From a virus, in IMG/VR virus record IMGVR_UViG_3300046817_000504, positions 1 to 41,743 of that record: DNA of 41,743 nt. One strand, written 5' to 3'. Both the position numbers and the translations under genes were made by a program. Shown here piece after piece: positions 13,768 to 20,307 of the stretch. Every line of letters begins with the position of its first letter. Positions within the stretch are counted from its first letter, which is position 1. A model generated the notes under the pieces. That model was not told where the DNA came from and searched no databases. It was given only the letters and a program-made list of their open reading frames with translations.

Positions 13768-13862
13768 GTTGTCCTCCTGTTGCTGGGCAAAGGTACGTTT
13801 AGACATGATGGATTGAAACCGTAAATATCAGTAAAAAACCGCACAAATCCGCACTAGGGCGG
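13768..13862 (-). promoter_or_regulatory. Control region 2, homologous to region 1
   Basis: A 95-nt gap upstream of 13402-13767. Read on the minus strand it carries CTAGTGCGGATTTGTGCGG and, 58 nt after the CTAG, AACGTACC, matching control region 1 at both blocks. The GTGCGG half-sites are direct repeats 10 bp apart. The part between the blocks is AT-rich and probably holds the promoter. The AACGTACC box ends about 25 nt before the start codon. Confidence 0.55.
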
Positions 13863-14096
13863 CTACATCCACCACAGCTTGCCGCAATTGCTGCAGCGAA
13901 AGCGCTTGTGGAGGGCGGTATTGACGCGGCCGGAATGCCCGCAATGGCATTTCAAGGTGCCAGGACCGAGCGTCACCGATTGACGGCGCTGTGGCGGTCT
14001 ATCGAGCTCGGCCACATAGCGGGCATCGTCAATCTCGGCGCGGCGGCTTATGTGCCCCTGCTGCCGGCGCCGGCTTTTCGACCAGTCTAGACCCAT
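13863..14096 (-). CDS. C-terminal zinc-finger protein
   Basis: 77 residues from the ATG at 14096. The N-terminal part is basic (KSRRRQQGHISRRAEI). The C-terminus carries CHCGHSGRVNTALHKRFRCSNCG, a four-cysteine zinc ribbon with histidines, and ends LWWM. It overlaps the end of the HTH gene in another frame by 68 nt. Likely a nucleic-acid-binding accessory protein. Confidence 0.55.
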   Translation of the reverse strand: MGLDWSKSRRRQQGHISRRAEIDDARYVAELDRPPQRRQSVTLGPGTLKCHCGHSGRVNTALHKRFRCSNCGKLWWM

Positions 14097-14289
14097 TGTG
14101 CATTTCTCTGCGCCACAACACGGCCAGGCGGCGCCTTCTGATCTTTCGCCACTGTACGCCGGCCGAGGTCGCCCAGTAGCGGGCGGTCTGGCGCGAAACC
14201 CCGGCCAGTCGAGCGGCATCCGAAACGGTAACCTCGCCCCTGGCCAGAAGCGCCACCACCGCCTGCCGCGTCTCGAAATCGTCGATCAT
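14029..14289 (-). CDS. Helix-turn-helix regulator, first gene of the second minus operon
   Basis: 86 residues from the ATG at 14289. The segment TRQAVVALLARGEVTVSDAA, then RLAGVSRQTARYW is a clear HTH of the homeodomain/resolvase type, followed by a basic arm (RKIRRRRLAVLWRRE). The promoter-proximal position next to an inverted repeat (CTTGTCA-ag-TGACAAG) that directly abuts its start suggests an autoregulator, possibly the lysis/lysogeny or early repressor. The longer upstream reading to 14373 would run through those operator-like repeats. The function is inferred from fold and place. Confidence 0.65.
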   Translation of the reverse strand: MIDDFETRQAVVALLARGEVTVSDAARLAGVSRQTARYWATSAGVQWRKIRRRRLAVLWRREMHNGSRLVEKPAPAAGAHKPPRRD

Positions 14290-14485
14290 GCTTGTCAAGT
14301 GACAAGTTGGAAATGGCGTGTCAAGAGCAAAGATGCTCATATGGATTGACAATAACGAGAGATCGTGGTTCATTTCCAGCCGCCACGATCTCGCCTCGCG
14401 CCCGCTTATCCTCTAAGGGCGTTCTATCGAGCCCGCCGCTAAGGAGCGCAAGCGCGACGCGGCATCCAACCCAGGACACGGACAG
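14290..14485. promoter_or_regulatory. Divergent control region with TGACA dyads
   Basis: 196 nt between two divergent HTH genes. CTTGTCA and TGACAAG form a 7-bp dyad with a 2-nt spacer at 14291-14306. TGTCAA at 14319-14324 is a -35-like TTGACA for the minus operon. TTGACA at 14346-14351 points rightward. The four related TGACA/TGTCA words could be both operators and promoter boxes. No convincing -10 box is evident in either direction. The rest of the gap holds no visible gene. Confidence 0.5.
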
Positions 14486-14713
14486 ATGACACCCGAGCAG
14501 GTGCTAACCGAGCTGCGTCTAATCAGGTACGGCCGAGCATCGGTCCCAACGATCTCGTCGGTCGCTGCAGCGGCTGGTGTCAGTCGCGTTACTGTCTATG
14601 AAGCCATGCACTCAGGAAGGCTATCTGCTGCTGTTGCGGAAGCGCTGGGTAGGGCTTTACAGGCTGTTCGAAACAGGCGGGTATTAGAACCGCCGTCCAG
14701 CGCCCATTTATAG
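14486..14713 (+). CDS. Small HTH regulator
   Basis: 75 residues. The segment VPTISSVAAAAGVSRVTVYEAM followed by a basic helix is a LacI/resolvase-like HTH. The protein is too short for an effector domain. It faces the other HTH gene across a shared operator region, an arrangement like the cI/cro pair of temperate phages. The ribosome-binding site (ggacacggacag) is weak. Function inferred. Confidence 0.6.
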   Translation: MTPEQVLTELRLIRYGRASVPTISSVAAAAGVSRVTVYEAMHSGRLSAAVAEALGRALQAVRNRRVLEPPSSAHL

Positions 14714-15228
14714 GGGTTTGTGAGGCCTTCTACGGGCTGTTTTGCTCCTGCCAGGACCAGCTCGAGCCCAGATACACCCACCATATCTTGTGTTGCTGAA
14801 TAACGGTCGTTTTCCAGGACTACATGTAGTGGCATCAGGTGCTTGTTGCTACCAGATGTATGTCCATGACAGCGCGCAGCCGGGCTGGGCAGCAGCCGAT
14901 GGGTCTTGAGATGTGAGAAAAGGTTGCCCCGCACATGTTTCAATTAAAAAATTCCATCGCCAAAAAATCCTGCCCAACACAAATATACCAGTATATGCAA
15001 TGAGTTAACCATGAAAGGCAGGTGATGCGACATACCTCCGTATGAACCCGGACGCGCCATAAGACGCTGCCCCCGCTGTCCTGACTTGACGGCGGGGGCG
15101 CTTTGGTGAAAGGTGCGTTTGATTGTCGAGACCAAGCCCAGGCATGGCAGCGAGTGGCCTCGCCAGCGGTGCACCGTTCAAGGCCACCCAGCGGGTGAAA
15201 AGCCCGCACATTTCCTTCGGGGCATCCC
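14714..15228. other. 515-nt noncoding region with palindromes
   Basis: No convincing gene on either strand; the minus-strand open frames here lack start signals and protein-like composition. Visible structures are a perfect 12-bp palindrome ACTACATGTAGT at 14819-14830, an AT-rich stretch at about 14939-15005 containing ATATAC-ca-GTATAT (14983-14996), the dyad GCCCCCGC/GCGGGGGC at 15069-15076 and 15092-15099, and GCGGG/CCCGC just before the methyltransferase. It could hold an attachment site, origin or promoter. Confidence 0.5.
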
Positions 15229-15939
15229 ATGAAACCGCTGGCGATCGACCTGTTCTGTGGGCTTGGCGGCTGGGCAGAGGGGCTGCTGGCCGAGGGCTAT
15301 GAGGTGGTCGGCTTCGACATCGAGCGGCATGTCTACGGCGAGCACCGCTACCCCGCGCAGTTGGTGCTCCAGGACGTTCTGACCCTGCACGGCAGCCAGT
15401 TCAAGGATGCCGCCCTCATCGTGGCCAGCCCTCCGTGCCAGGCCTACAGCTATCGAGCCATGCCGTGGAAGCGGGCAAAGGCGCTGCCGCCGCCGGACAA
15501 CACGCTGTTCGAGACGTGCTTTCGCATCCAGCTCGAGGCGATCGCGGCGGCCGGCCGGCACATCCCGCTGGTGGTCGAGAACGTCCGGGGGGCGCAGAAG
15601 TGGGTGGGGCGAGCTCGCTGGAACTTCGGCTCGTTCTATCTGTGGGGCGATGTGCCGGCCCTGATGCCGGTGACGTTCAAGGGGTCAAAGGTTCCGGGCT
15701 TCCGATTCGATGGCAGCGGCGCGAGCTTTCAAACGGCATCGGTCGGCATCAACCTCTCAGAAATCGGCTTCAACGTCGCCAATGCACGCGAGTTCGGCCA
15801 CATGGTCGAGGGCGCGGAATACCGGCGCACCGCAGACGACAAGCGCCAGCACATCGGCAAAGCCCGCAAGTTCGCCAGCGCCATGATAGCCAAGATACCT
15901 CAGCCGCTGGCCCGGCATATCGGCCGCACCTACGCATAA
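15229..15939 (+). CDS. C5-cytosine DNA methyltransferase
   Basis: 236 residues. Motif I is DLFCGLGGW (residues 7-15, SAM binding). Motif IV is SPPCQAYS with catalytic Cys70. Motif VI is ENVRG (Glu117). Near the end, HIGKARKFA stands where the motif IX/X QxGNxxxP usually lies. The enzyme is short for the Dcm family (usually 300 or more residues), with a small target-recognition region. It would methylate cytosine in phage DNA, most likely to escape host restriction. No cognate endonuclease is nearby, so it is an orphan. It heads the accessory block before the terminase. Identification is firm; target sequence unknown. Confidence 0.9.
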   Translation: MKPLAIDLFCGLGGWAEGLLAEGYEVVGFDIERHVYGEHRYPAQLVLQDVLTLHGSQFKDAALIVASPPCQAYSYRAMPWKRAKALPPPDNTLFETCFRIQLEAIAAAGRHIPLVVENVRGAQKWVGRARWNFGSFYLWGDVPALMPVTFKGSKVPGFRFDGSGASFQTASVGINLSEIGFNVANAREFGHMVEGAEYRRTADDKRQHIGKARKFASAMIAKIPQPLARHIGRTYA

Positions 15940-15951
15940 CCCACGTTTCTC

Positions 15952-15980
15952 TTGACACCCTCTCCTGGGGCGGTAAGGTA
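15952..15980 (+). promoter_or_regulatory. Candidate promoter after the methyltransferase
   Basis: TTGACA at 15952-15957, about 16-17 nt before TAAGGT/AAGGTA. The -10 match is weak. The word GGTACGTT (about 15977-15984) overlaps its downstream side and also occurs in both minus-operon control regions. A good ribosome-binding site (agggaggacttcc) for the 16004 gene follows. Confidence 0.4.
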
Positions 15981-16003
15981 CGTTATCGACAGGGAGGACT
16001 TCC

Positions 16004-16222
16004 ATGGATCAGGTCATTGAATTTCAGGAGCGGCTGACGCTCGAGCAGCAGTTCATGCTGGTGGCGATCGCGCATGAGACGAAGGACGAGGCTGTGAAGG
16101 CGGCGGCTCTGGAGTTGCTGGCTACATTGCACCCGCCGAAGAAACCAATGGGCGTCTACATGCCGGGCACCGGGTATCATTCGTTCAGGGACAAAGACTT
16201 CGGCCCCGAGACGGGCAAGTAG
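16004..16222 (+). CDS. Small hypothetical protein
   Basis: 72 residues, with agggagg before the ATG. The N-terminal two thirds are helical (FQERLTLEQQFMLVAIAHET, AVKAAALELLATL). The C-terminus is polar with Gly and His (GYHSFRDKDFGPETG). It has its own promoter candidate and lies 2 nt before the recombinase. Function unknown. Confidence 0.6.
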   Translation: MDQVIEFQERLTLEQQFMLVAIAHETKDEAVKAAALELLATLHPPKKPMGVYMPGTGYHSFRDKDFGPETGK

Positions 16223-16224
16223 CC

Positions 16225-16674
16225 ATGACCCTCGTCGCCTACGCCCGCGTCAGCACGGCCGATCAGGATCCGCAGTTGCAGTTGGATGCCCTGGCTGCGG
16301 CCGGCTGTGACAAGATGTTCGTCGAGAAGGGCTCTGGGGCCGATCGGGACCGGCCGGCGCTGGCCAAGTGCATGGCTTTCCTGCGCAAGGGCGACGTACT
16401 CCTTTTTTGGAAGCTCGATCGGCTGGCCCGCTCTGTCGTGCACCTGGGTCAGATCGCGGAGGACTGCGAGAAGCGCGGCGTGGGGCTGCGCTGCCTGACC
16501 CAGCCGATAGACACGACGAGCAGTACTGGAAGATTGATGTTCTCGATCCTGGCCAGCTTTGCCGAGTTCGAGCGCGACATCATCCGCGAGCGCACCCTGG
16601 CCGGTCTGGCGGCGGCACGGGCGCAGGGACGGATCGGGGGGCGGCCGCGGAAGGTGAAGGAGGCATCCCCATGA
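16225..16674 (+). CDS. Serine recombinase, catalytic domain only
   Basis: 149 residues. YARVSTADQ holds the nucleophile Ser10. ADRDRPAL, WKLDRLARS (about 62-70) and STGRLMFSILASFAEFERD with RER complete the resolvase/invertase catalytic core and the start of the E helix. The chain stops at GRIGGRPRKVKEASP, where a full resolvase continues into a C-terminal HTH, so the usual DNA-binding domain is missing. It could act with a partner, use an AT-hook-like GGRPRK tail, or be a degraded integrase or resolvase. The next gene starts in ATGA overlap, so the truncated end looks fixed rather than a sequencing error. Confidence 0.85.
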   Translation: MTLVAYARVSTADQDPQLQLDALAAAGCDKMFVEKGSGADRDRPALAKCMAFLRKGDVLLFWKLDRLARSVVHLGQIAEDCEKRGVGLRCLTQPIDTTSSTGRLMFSILASFAEFERDIIRERTLAGLAAARAQGRIGGRPRKVKEASP

Positions 16675-16916
16675 GCAATCTTCATCCGGTCCATTTTTCG
16701 TTGCATGGGAAGCAAAGACTCCCACTGAACATGGGTCGTGTGCGTTTAGACCCGGCCATGAAGACGGACATGGCCGCCGTGGCCATTTCCATATTCATCG
16801 ATTGCGTGAATGTAGCAGTTCCGTTTCAAGACGCCCTGCTCGCCGTCTACTTAAGCGGGCTGCAACATGGCCAAGCATTGGCCAAGGAGATCGATGATGC
16901 ACCCCACGACTTATGA
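16671..16916 (+). CDS. Hypothetical protein
   Basis: 81 residues from the ATGA overlap with the recombinase. The N-terminal part is basic (HFSLHGKQRLPLNMGRVRLD). The C-terminal half is hydrophobic and helical (MAAVAISIFIDCVNVAVPFQ, ALLAVYLSGLQHG) but too polar for a clear membrane span. It overlaps the Acb2-like gene by about 20 nt. Not recognised. Confidence 0.55.
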   Translation: MSNLHPVHFSLHGKQRLPLNMGRVRLDPAMKTDMAAVAISIFIDCVNVAVPFQDALLAVYLSGLQHGQALAKEIDDAPHDL

Positions 16917-17112
16917 ATATCTTAAGCCAACCGAATCTCAGATTGAGCAGATGGCGAAGGTCCGTGCTGCCGCCAAGGCTTACAACGATGTTCTGGACGA
17001 TGTTTTGCCCGATGGTCCCGATAAGACCTTTGTGATTCGCGCTCATCGATCCAATGCCATGTGGGCGAACGTTGCCATTACTCGCCTGCCGGACGGCACA
17101 CCGCGCACATGA
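16894..17112 (+). CDS. Acb2/Tad1-like small protein (possible cyclic-nucleotide sponge)
   Basis: 72 residues from ATGATG, with aaggag 4 nt upstream. YEYLKPTESQIEQMAKVRAA is followed by a helix, LPDGPDKTFVIRA, and the final helix HRSNAMWANVAITR. This order (helix with KVRxxAK, a DK/DR turn, then AMWANxAI) is one I associate with the Acb2/Tad1 hairpin-domain family. Those proteins bind cyclic oligonucleotide or gcADPR signals and so block CBASS or Thoeris immunity. The usual acidic residues of the last helix (KLREA) are here RAHRSNA. Position beside an orphan methyltransferase fits a counter-defence block. Family call is by eye; ligand unknown. Confidence 0.6.
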   Translation: MMHPTTYEYLKPTESQIEQMAKVRAAAKAYNDVLDDVLPDGPDKTFVIRAHRSNAMWANVAITRLPDGTPRT

Positions 17113-17164
17113 CCCGCCTCCTGATCATCATCGAATGGATGCGGTCGTGGTGGGAGCGGCGGCG

Positions 17165-19033
17165 GTGACGACCGCGTTCGTCCCGATCGCGTCGACCCCG
17201 GCCGCGCCGGAGCCGGAGAAGTTCGAGCTCAAGTTCACCAAGGTTGCGCCGTTCCCGCGTGATCGTTTCCTGTCGTTCATCTCCAAGTGCAAGGTGCAGT
17301 CGAAGGACTACGGTCTGATCCCGTTCAAGATGCTGGGCTCGCAGCGGTATATCCTTGAGGAGATTTGTGCCGGCCTCGCCGAAGGGATTACCACATTCTA
17401 CATCTTGAAGGCGCGGCAGCTCGGCTCATCTACGTTCTTCTTGTTGTTGGACGTGTTCTGGTCGATGGAGCACAAGGGCCTGCTCGGCGTGTTCCTCACA
17501 CATAAGGAGGAATCGAGGGATGATTTCCGCGCGGCCATTGAGGTCTTTTTTGCAGAAACGCCGAAGGGCTTTCTCGTTAAATACGTCCGCCACAATCGCA
17601 ATCTGCTTATACTCAAGAACGGATCGAAATTCCGCTATCTCATCGCTGGAACGTCGGAGAATAGAAAAGGCGGGTTGGGTCGATCTGGCTCGGCTAATTT
17701 CGTCCATTCGACTGAAACCGCGTTCTATGGCAATGGCGACGACCTTAATGAATTTCGGTCGCAGACAAGTTCACTATACCCTCATCGACTTCAAATCTAC
17801 GAAACGACCGCGAACGGCTTCAACTGGTTCTCGGACGAATGGGATTTGGCGGTCAAGGACCCGACCAAGCGGGCGATATTCGTCGGCTGGTGGCGGGATG
17901 AAAGGAACCAACTACCCATCGACCATCCCTTCTTTGCCAAGTACATGCACGATGGCCTATCGTCTACGCTCTCCGCATTGGAACGAAAGAGAATTCGAGA
18001 GGTACGCGAAGCGTATGATTTCGAAATATCGCTTCAGCAGGTCGCATGGTATCGCTGGCATCTGGAATCGGAAAAGGCTGGGGATCAGTCGCTCATGGAT
18101 CAGGAATATCCTTGGACGACCGATGACGCCTTTCAGGCGACCGGCTCTCAGTTCTTTACCGCGGAGGCCTTGACCACCTGCACGCGCGAGGCCCGCAAGC
18201 ATCCGTTCCAGGTGTATCGGTATAAGCTCGGCACCAAGTTCGAGGACACGGTTCTGCAGCAGACACGCGACACCCGCTCGCCCCTGCGCATCTGGGAGGA
18301 AGCATCGAAGTTCGGATACTACGCGCTCGGCTGCGACCCGGCCTATGGCTCATCGGACGAAGCCGACCGCACCTGTATCTCGATCTGGCGCTGTTTCTCC
18401 GACGCCATGGTGCAGGTGGCCGAGTTCTGCTCCACCGAGCCGTCGACCTACCAATGCGCCTGGGTGCTTGCGCATCTGGCCGGCTATTACGGTCTCACTT
18501 ACATCATGCCGGTCCTGGAAATCACCGGGCCGGGGCAGTCCGTGTTCGATGAGTTGCAGAAGGTCCATAAGCACGCTTCCGAAATCAAGGCGAACGAGGA
18601 CTATGCCGGCATCCGCAACATTCTCGCCAACATGCGGCATTTCATGTACAAAAGAATCGACTCGTTGTCCGGCGGTCTGGTCTACCAGTGGCGCACATCC
18701 CACGAATTGAAGACGCGGATGATGAACTCCTATAAGAATGGTATCGAGCTCGGCCGCGTCGTCCCCCGCTCGGTTCCGCTGCTCGAGGAAATGCGCCGCA
18801 TCGTAAACGATGAAGGCACGATCGGCGGACAGGGACGCGCCAAGGACGATCGCGTGATGGGAGCGGCGCTCGCCTACCAGGGGTGGAACATGTGGGCGCA
18901 GCCCAAGCTAAAGGCCATGGGCATGACCATGAAGGCGGCGGCCGAGATCGACCAGCGCGGCGGAACCGAGCCGGTCGACCGACTGGTGGTCAACTACTTG
19001 AAGCGCATGAACATCGGAGTCCCCTCCACATGA
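17165..19033 (+). CDS. Terminase large subunit
   Basis: 622 residues from GTG 17165, chosen because gggag lies upstream and its codon overlaps the stop of a 19-codon frame (17109-17168). ATG 17135 is an alternative but lacks a Shine-Dalgarno. The ATPase Walker A variant is KARQLGSST (residues 82-90). The Walker B region ends STETAF with Glu184. The nuclease half shows GCDPAYG with Asp391, a middle VLEITGPGQ strand and AKDDRVMG with Asp561/562. This motor cuts concatemeric DNA and pumps it into the prohead through the portal. Small terminase is not clearly identified; the DNA-binding-like product at 19030 or the 37031 product could serve. Confidence 0.92.
   Translation: MTTAFVPIASTPAAPEPEKFELKFTKVAPFPRDRFLSFISKCKVQSKDYGLIPFKMLGSQRYILEEICAGLAEGITTFYILKARQLGSSTFFLLLDVFWSMEHKGLLGVFLTHKEESRDDFRAAIEVFFAETPKGFLVKYVRHNRNLLILKNGSKFRYLIAGTSENRKGGLGRSGSANFVHSTETAFYGNGDDLNEFRSQTSSLYPHRLQIYETTANGFNWFSDEWDLAVKDPTKRAIFVGWWRDERNQLPIDHPFFAKYMHDGLSSTLSALERKRIREVREAYDFEISLQQVAWYRWHLESEKAGDQSLMDQEYPWTTDDAFQATGSQFFTAEALTTCTREARKHPFQVYRYKLGTKFEDTVLQQTRDTRSPLRIWEEASKFGYYALGCDPAYGSSDEADRTCISIWRCFSDAMVQVAEFCSTEPSTYQCAWVLAHLAGYYGLTYIMPVLEITGPGQSVFDELQKVHKHASEIKANEDYAGIRNILANMRHFMYKRIDSLSGGLVYQWRTSHELKTRMMNSYKNGIELGRVVPRSVPLLEEMRRIVNDEGTIGGQGRAKDDRVMGAALAYQGWNMWAQPKLKAMGMTMKAAAEIDQRGGTEPVDRLVVNYLKRMNIGVPST
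19007..19033 (+). repeat. Terminase 3'-end direct repeat, copy A
   Basis: The last 27 nt of the terminase gene (encoding MNIGVPST and stop). A second copy with 22 of 27 matches lies at 19476-19502, in the same relation to the following gene. The two copies flank the 19030-19479 gene exactly, which suggests that gene was inserted with duplication of the terminase end. Confidence 0.65.
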
Positions 19034-19479
19034 AAAGCAATGAAGCAAGAGGACACCGCCCTGTCGGCAATAGAGTTACCGCCAGAGGAGTGCACGCTTT
19101 CGACACCGAGGCGCGCACGATCGAGCAAGCTGTGGACATCATAAGATGGCAACAAATCAAAAAGAGACAGGCAGATACTCTCAAGGGTAAAAAACGGTCA
19201 TTGCGACAAGAATTTGCGCTGGCCAAATTCGTCGCCCTCAGTAAGAAAAATGCGGGAAAAATTTCCCTGGCCGGAGGCATGACCAGCACTATTAAACGAC
19301 CCAATAGCCCTAAGCCGAAAACACCTCATCCATTTTTGGATTTACCGGACGATAAAAAACAACAGAAATGCCGGGAAATGTACGACAGCGGATGTTGGGG
19401 GATTGGGGTTCCCGCTTTTCGACGGTTGGCTAAAGTGTTCAAAGTCACTGTGGGGCAGGTATTGGAGTGGAACGCATGA
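19030..19479 (+). CDS. Inserted basic HTH-like protein
   Basis: 149 residues from an ATGA overlap with the terminase. It is very basic (HRPVGNRVTARG, IKKRQADTLKGKKRSLRQ) and ends with a likely HTH (GVPAFRRLAKVFKVTVGQVLEW). It is AT-richer than the terminase. Near-identical copies of the terminase 3' end stand at both of its borders, so it looks like a recent insertion (moron). It could be a DNA-binding regulator or take part in packaging. Function not known. Confidence 0.7.
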   Translation: MKSNEARGHRPVGNRVTARGVHAFDTEARTIEQAVDIIRWQQIKKRQADTLKGKKRSLRQEFALAKFVALSKKNAGKISLAGGMTSTIKRPNSPKPKTPHPFLDLPDDKKQQKCREMYDSGCWGIGVPAFRRLAKVFKVTVGQVLEWNA

Positions 19480-19502
19480 ACATAGGAGTACCCGCCGGAT
19501 GA
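19476..19502 (+). repeat. Terminase 3'-end direct repeat, copy B
   Basis: Reads as M-N-I-G-V-P-A-G-stop in its own frame, a remnant of the terminase C-terminus (22 of 27 nt match copy A). Its ATGA overlaps both the end of the inserted gene and the start of the next tiny gene, so it restores the original gene junction. Confidence 0.6.
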
Positions 19503-19597
19503 TCTTGATATTTATCGCCGCCGCCATCGCCCTTATGGCCGCTATGATCGCTGCCGCGCTCTGGATCGCCTACATCGACGCACGCTACCTCTCATAA
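19499..19597 (+). CDS. Tiny single-TM protein
   Basis: 32 residues, one Ile/Ala-rich membrane helix (MILIFIAAAIALMAAMIAAA), then WIAYIDARYLS. Start in ATGA overlap with the terminase-end remnant. First of four tiny genes in series; function unknown. Confidence 0.5.
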   Translation: MILIFIAAAIALMAAMIAAALWIAYIDARYLS

Positions 19598-19606
19598 GTG
19601 GCTGGC

Positions 19607-19684
19607 ATGGTGATCAACCTCCTTCTACTCGCGTTCACCCTGTTCCTGATCTGGCGGATTCGTGTTGCGTGGCATCCAAAATGA
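19607..19684 (+). CDS. Tiny single-TM protein
   Basis: 25 residues: a membrane helix (VINLLLLAFTLFLIW) with a basic tail (RIRVAWHPK). Overlaps the next tiny gene by ATGA. Function unknown and existence only moderately supported. Confidence 0.4.
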   Translation: MVINLLLLAFTLFLIWRIRVAWHPK

Positions 19685-19770
19685 TCACTGACGATACGGC
19701 GGCCATGTACTTCCTGTTTTCCTGCGCCGCGCTCGCCATACTGGCGCTGGTCATCGTGAGGCTGGAATGA
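19681..19770 (+). CDS. Tiny single-TM protein
   Basis: 29 residues: a short acidic start (MITDDTAAM), then one membrane helix (YFLFSCAALAILALVIV). Coupled to neighbours on both sides by ATGA overlaps. Function unknown. Confidence 0.45.
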   Translation: MITDDTAAMYFLFSCAALAILALVIVRLE

Positions 19771-19928
19771 TTTGGATCATTATCGGAACCGTCTGCACCA
19801 CGACGACCTGCCATGAAGTTCCTACGGACAGGCGGTTCGAGAGCGCCATTGAATGCCGGCACTATGCCGACGACTGGCTTAAACATACGGCAATGTACTT
19901 CAAGCTGAGTTGCAAACGGGAAGCGTGA
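19767..19928 (+). CDS. Small cysteine-containing, possibly exported protein
   Basis: 53 residues from ATGA. A short hydrophobic start (IWIIIGTVC) may be a weak export signal. The body has four cysteines and an amphipathic helix (FESAIECRHYADDWLKHTA), which could form disulphides outside the cytoplasm. Similar small CxxxxxC proteins occur in rhizobial phages. Function unknown. Confidence 0.5.
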   Translation: MIWIIIGTVCTTTTCHEVPTDRRFESAIECRHYADDWLKHTAMYFKLSCKREA

Positions 19929-19967
19929 GACTGTAATAATGTTAACGTCTCGGGAATAGAGCGGCGC

Positions 19968-20237
19968 ATGAACGATCTTTGCCAGTGCCCTACGTGCGGG
20001 CGAATGCACCGGCACCTTGGAAGCCCGCCATGGAGAAATACAATGCAGCCACATCAGCAGCGGGTTGTTGATGAGAAGAAGGAACTGGATGAGAAGCTCG
20101 ACAAGCTCAAGGCGTTCATCGAGACCAGCCCGATATTCAAGGGGCTGCACCAGGACGAGCGTGGGCGCCTCAATCGCCAGTTCGATGTAATGGCCGAATA
20201 TTCGAGCATCCTGGCGCAGCGCATCGCGGAGTTTTGA
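19968..20237 (+). CDS. Small helical phage protein with N-terminal CxC..C motif
   Basis: 89 residues from ATG 19968. The N-terminus has CQCPTCGRMHRH, a possible metal knuckle. An internal ATG at 20043 has a better ribosome-binding site (ggagaaataca) and would start the conserved part: RVVDEKKELDEKLDKLKAF, IFKGLHQDERGRLNRQ and YSSILAQRI. This helical pattern is typical of a widespread small phage family (crAss001_48-related type). Its role is not known. Either or both starts may be used. Confidence 0.65.
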   Translation: MNDLCQCPTCGRMHRHLGSPPWRNTMQPHQQRVVDEKKELDEKLDKLKAFIETSPIFKGLHQDERGRLNRQFDVMAEYSSILAQRIAEF

Positions 20238-20272
20238 AGTCCCGAACTCGCGGACATTCGTGTGTTACTCTC

Positions 20273-20302
20273 TTGACCCCCCGCCCATAGCGCCCGTATC
20301 TT
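20273..20302 (+). promoter_or_regulatory. Candidate late promoter; possible leaderless mRNA
   Basis: TTGACC at 20273-20278 and TATCTT at 20297-20302 are 18 nt apart. The ATG of the next gene is at 20308, so transcription would begin at the start codon. No Shine-Dalgarno is present in this gap. The word TCTTGACCC occurs twice (20271-20279 and 20299-20307). Confidence 0.4.
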
Positions 20303-20307
20303 GACCC

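Noticed and set aside
14596-15230. Minus-strand open frames in the 14714-15228 gap
   Set aside because: Weak or no start signals, low-quality composition, and several alternative frames overlap; treated as noncoding.
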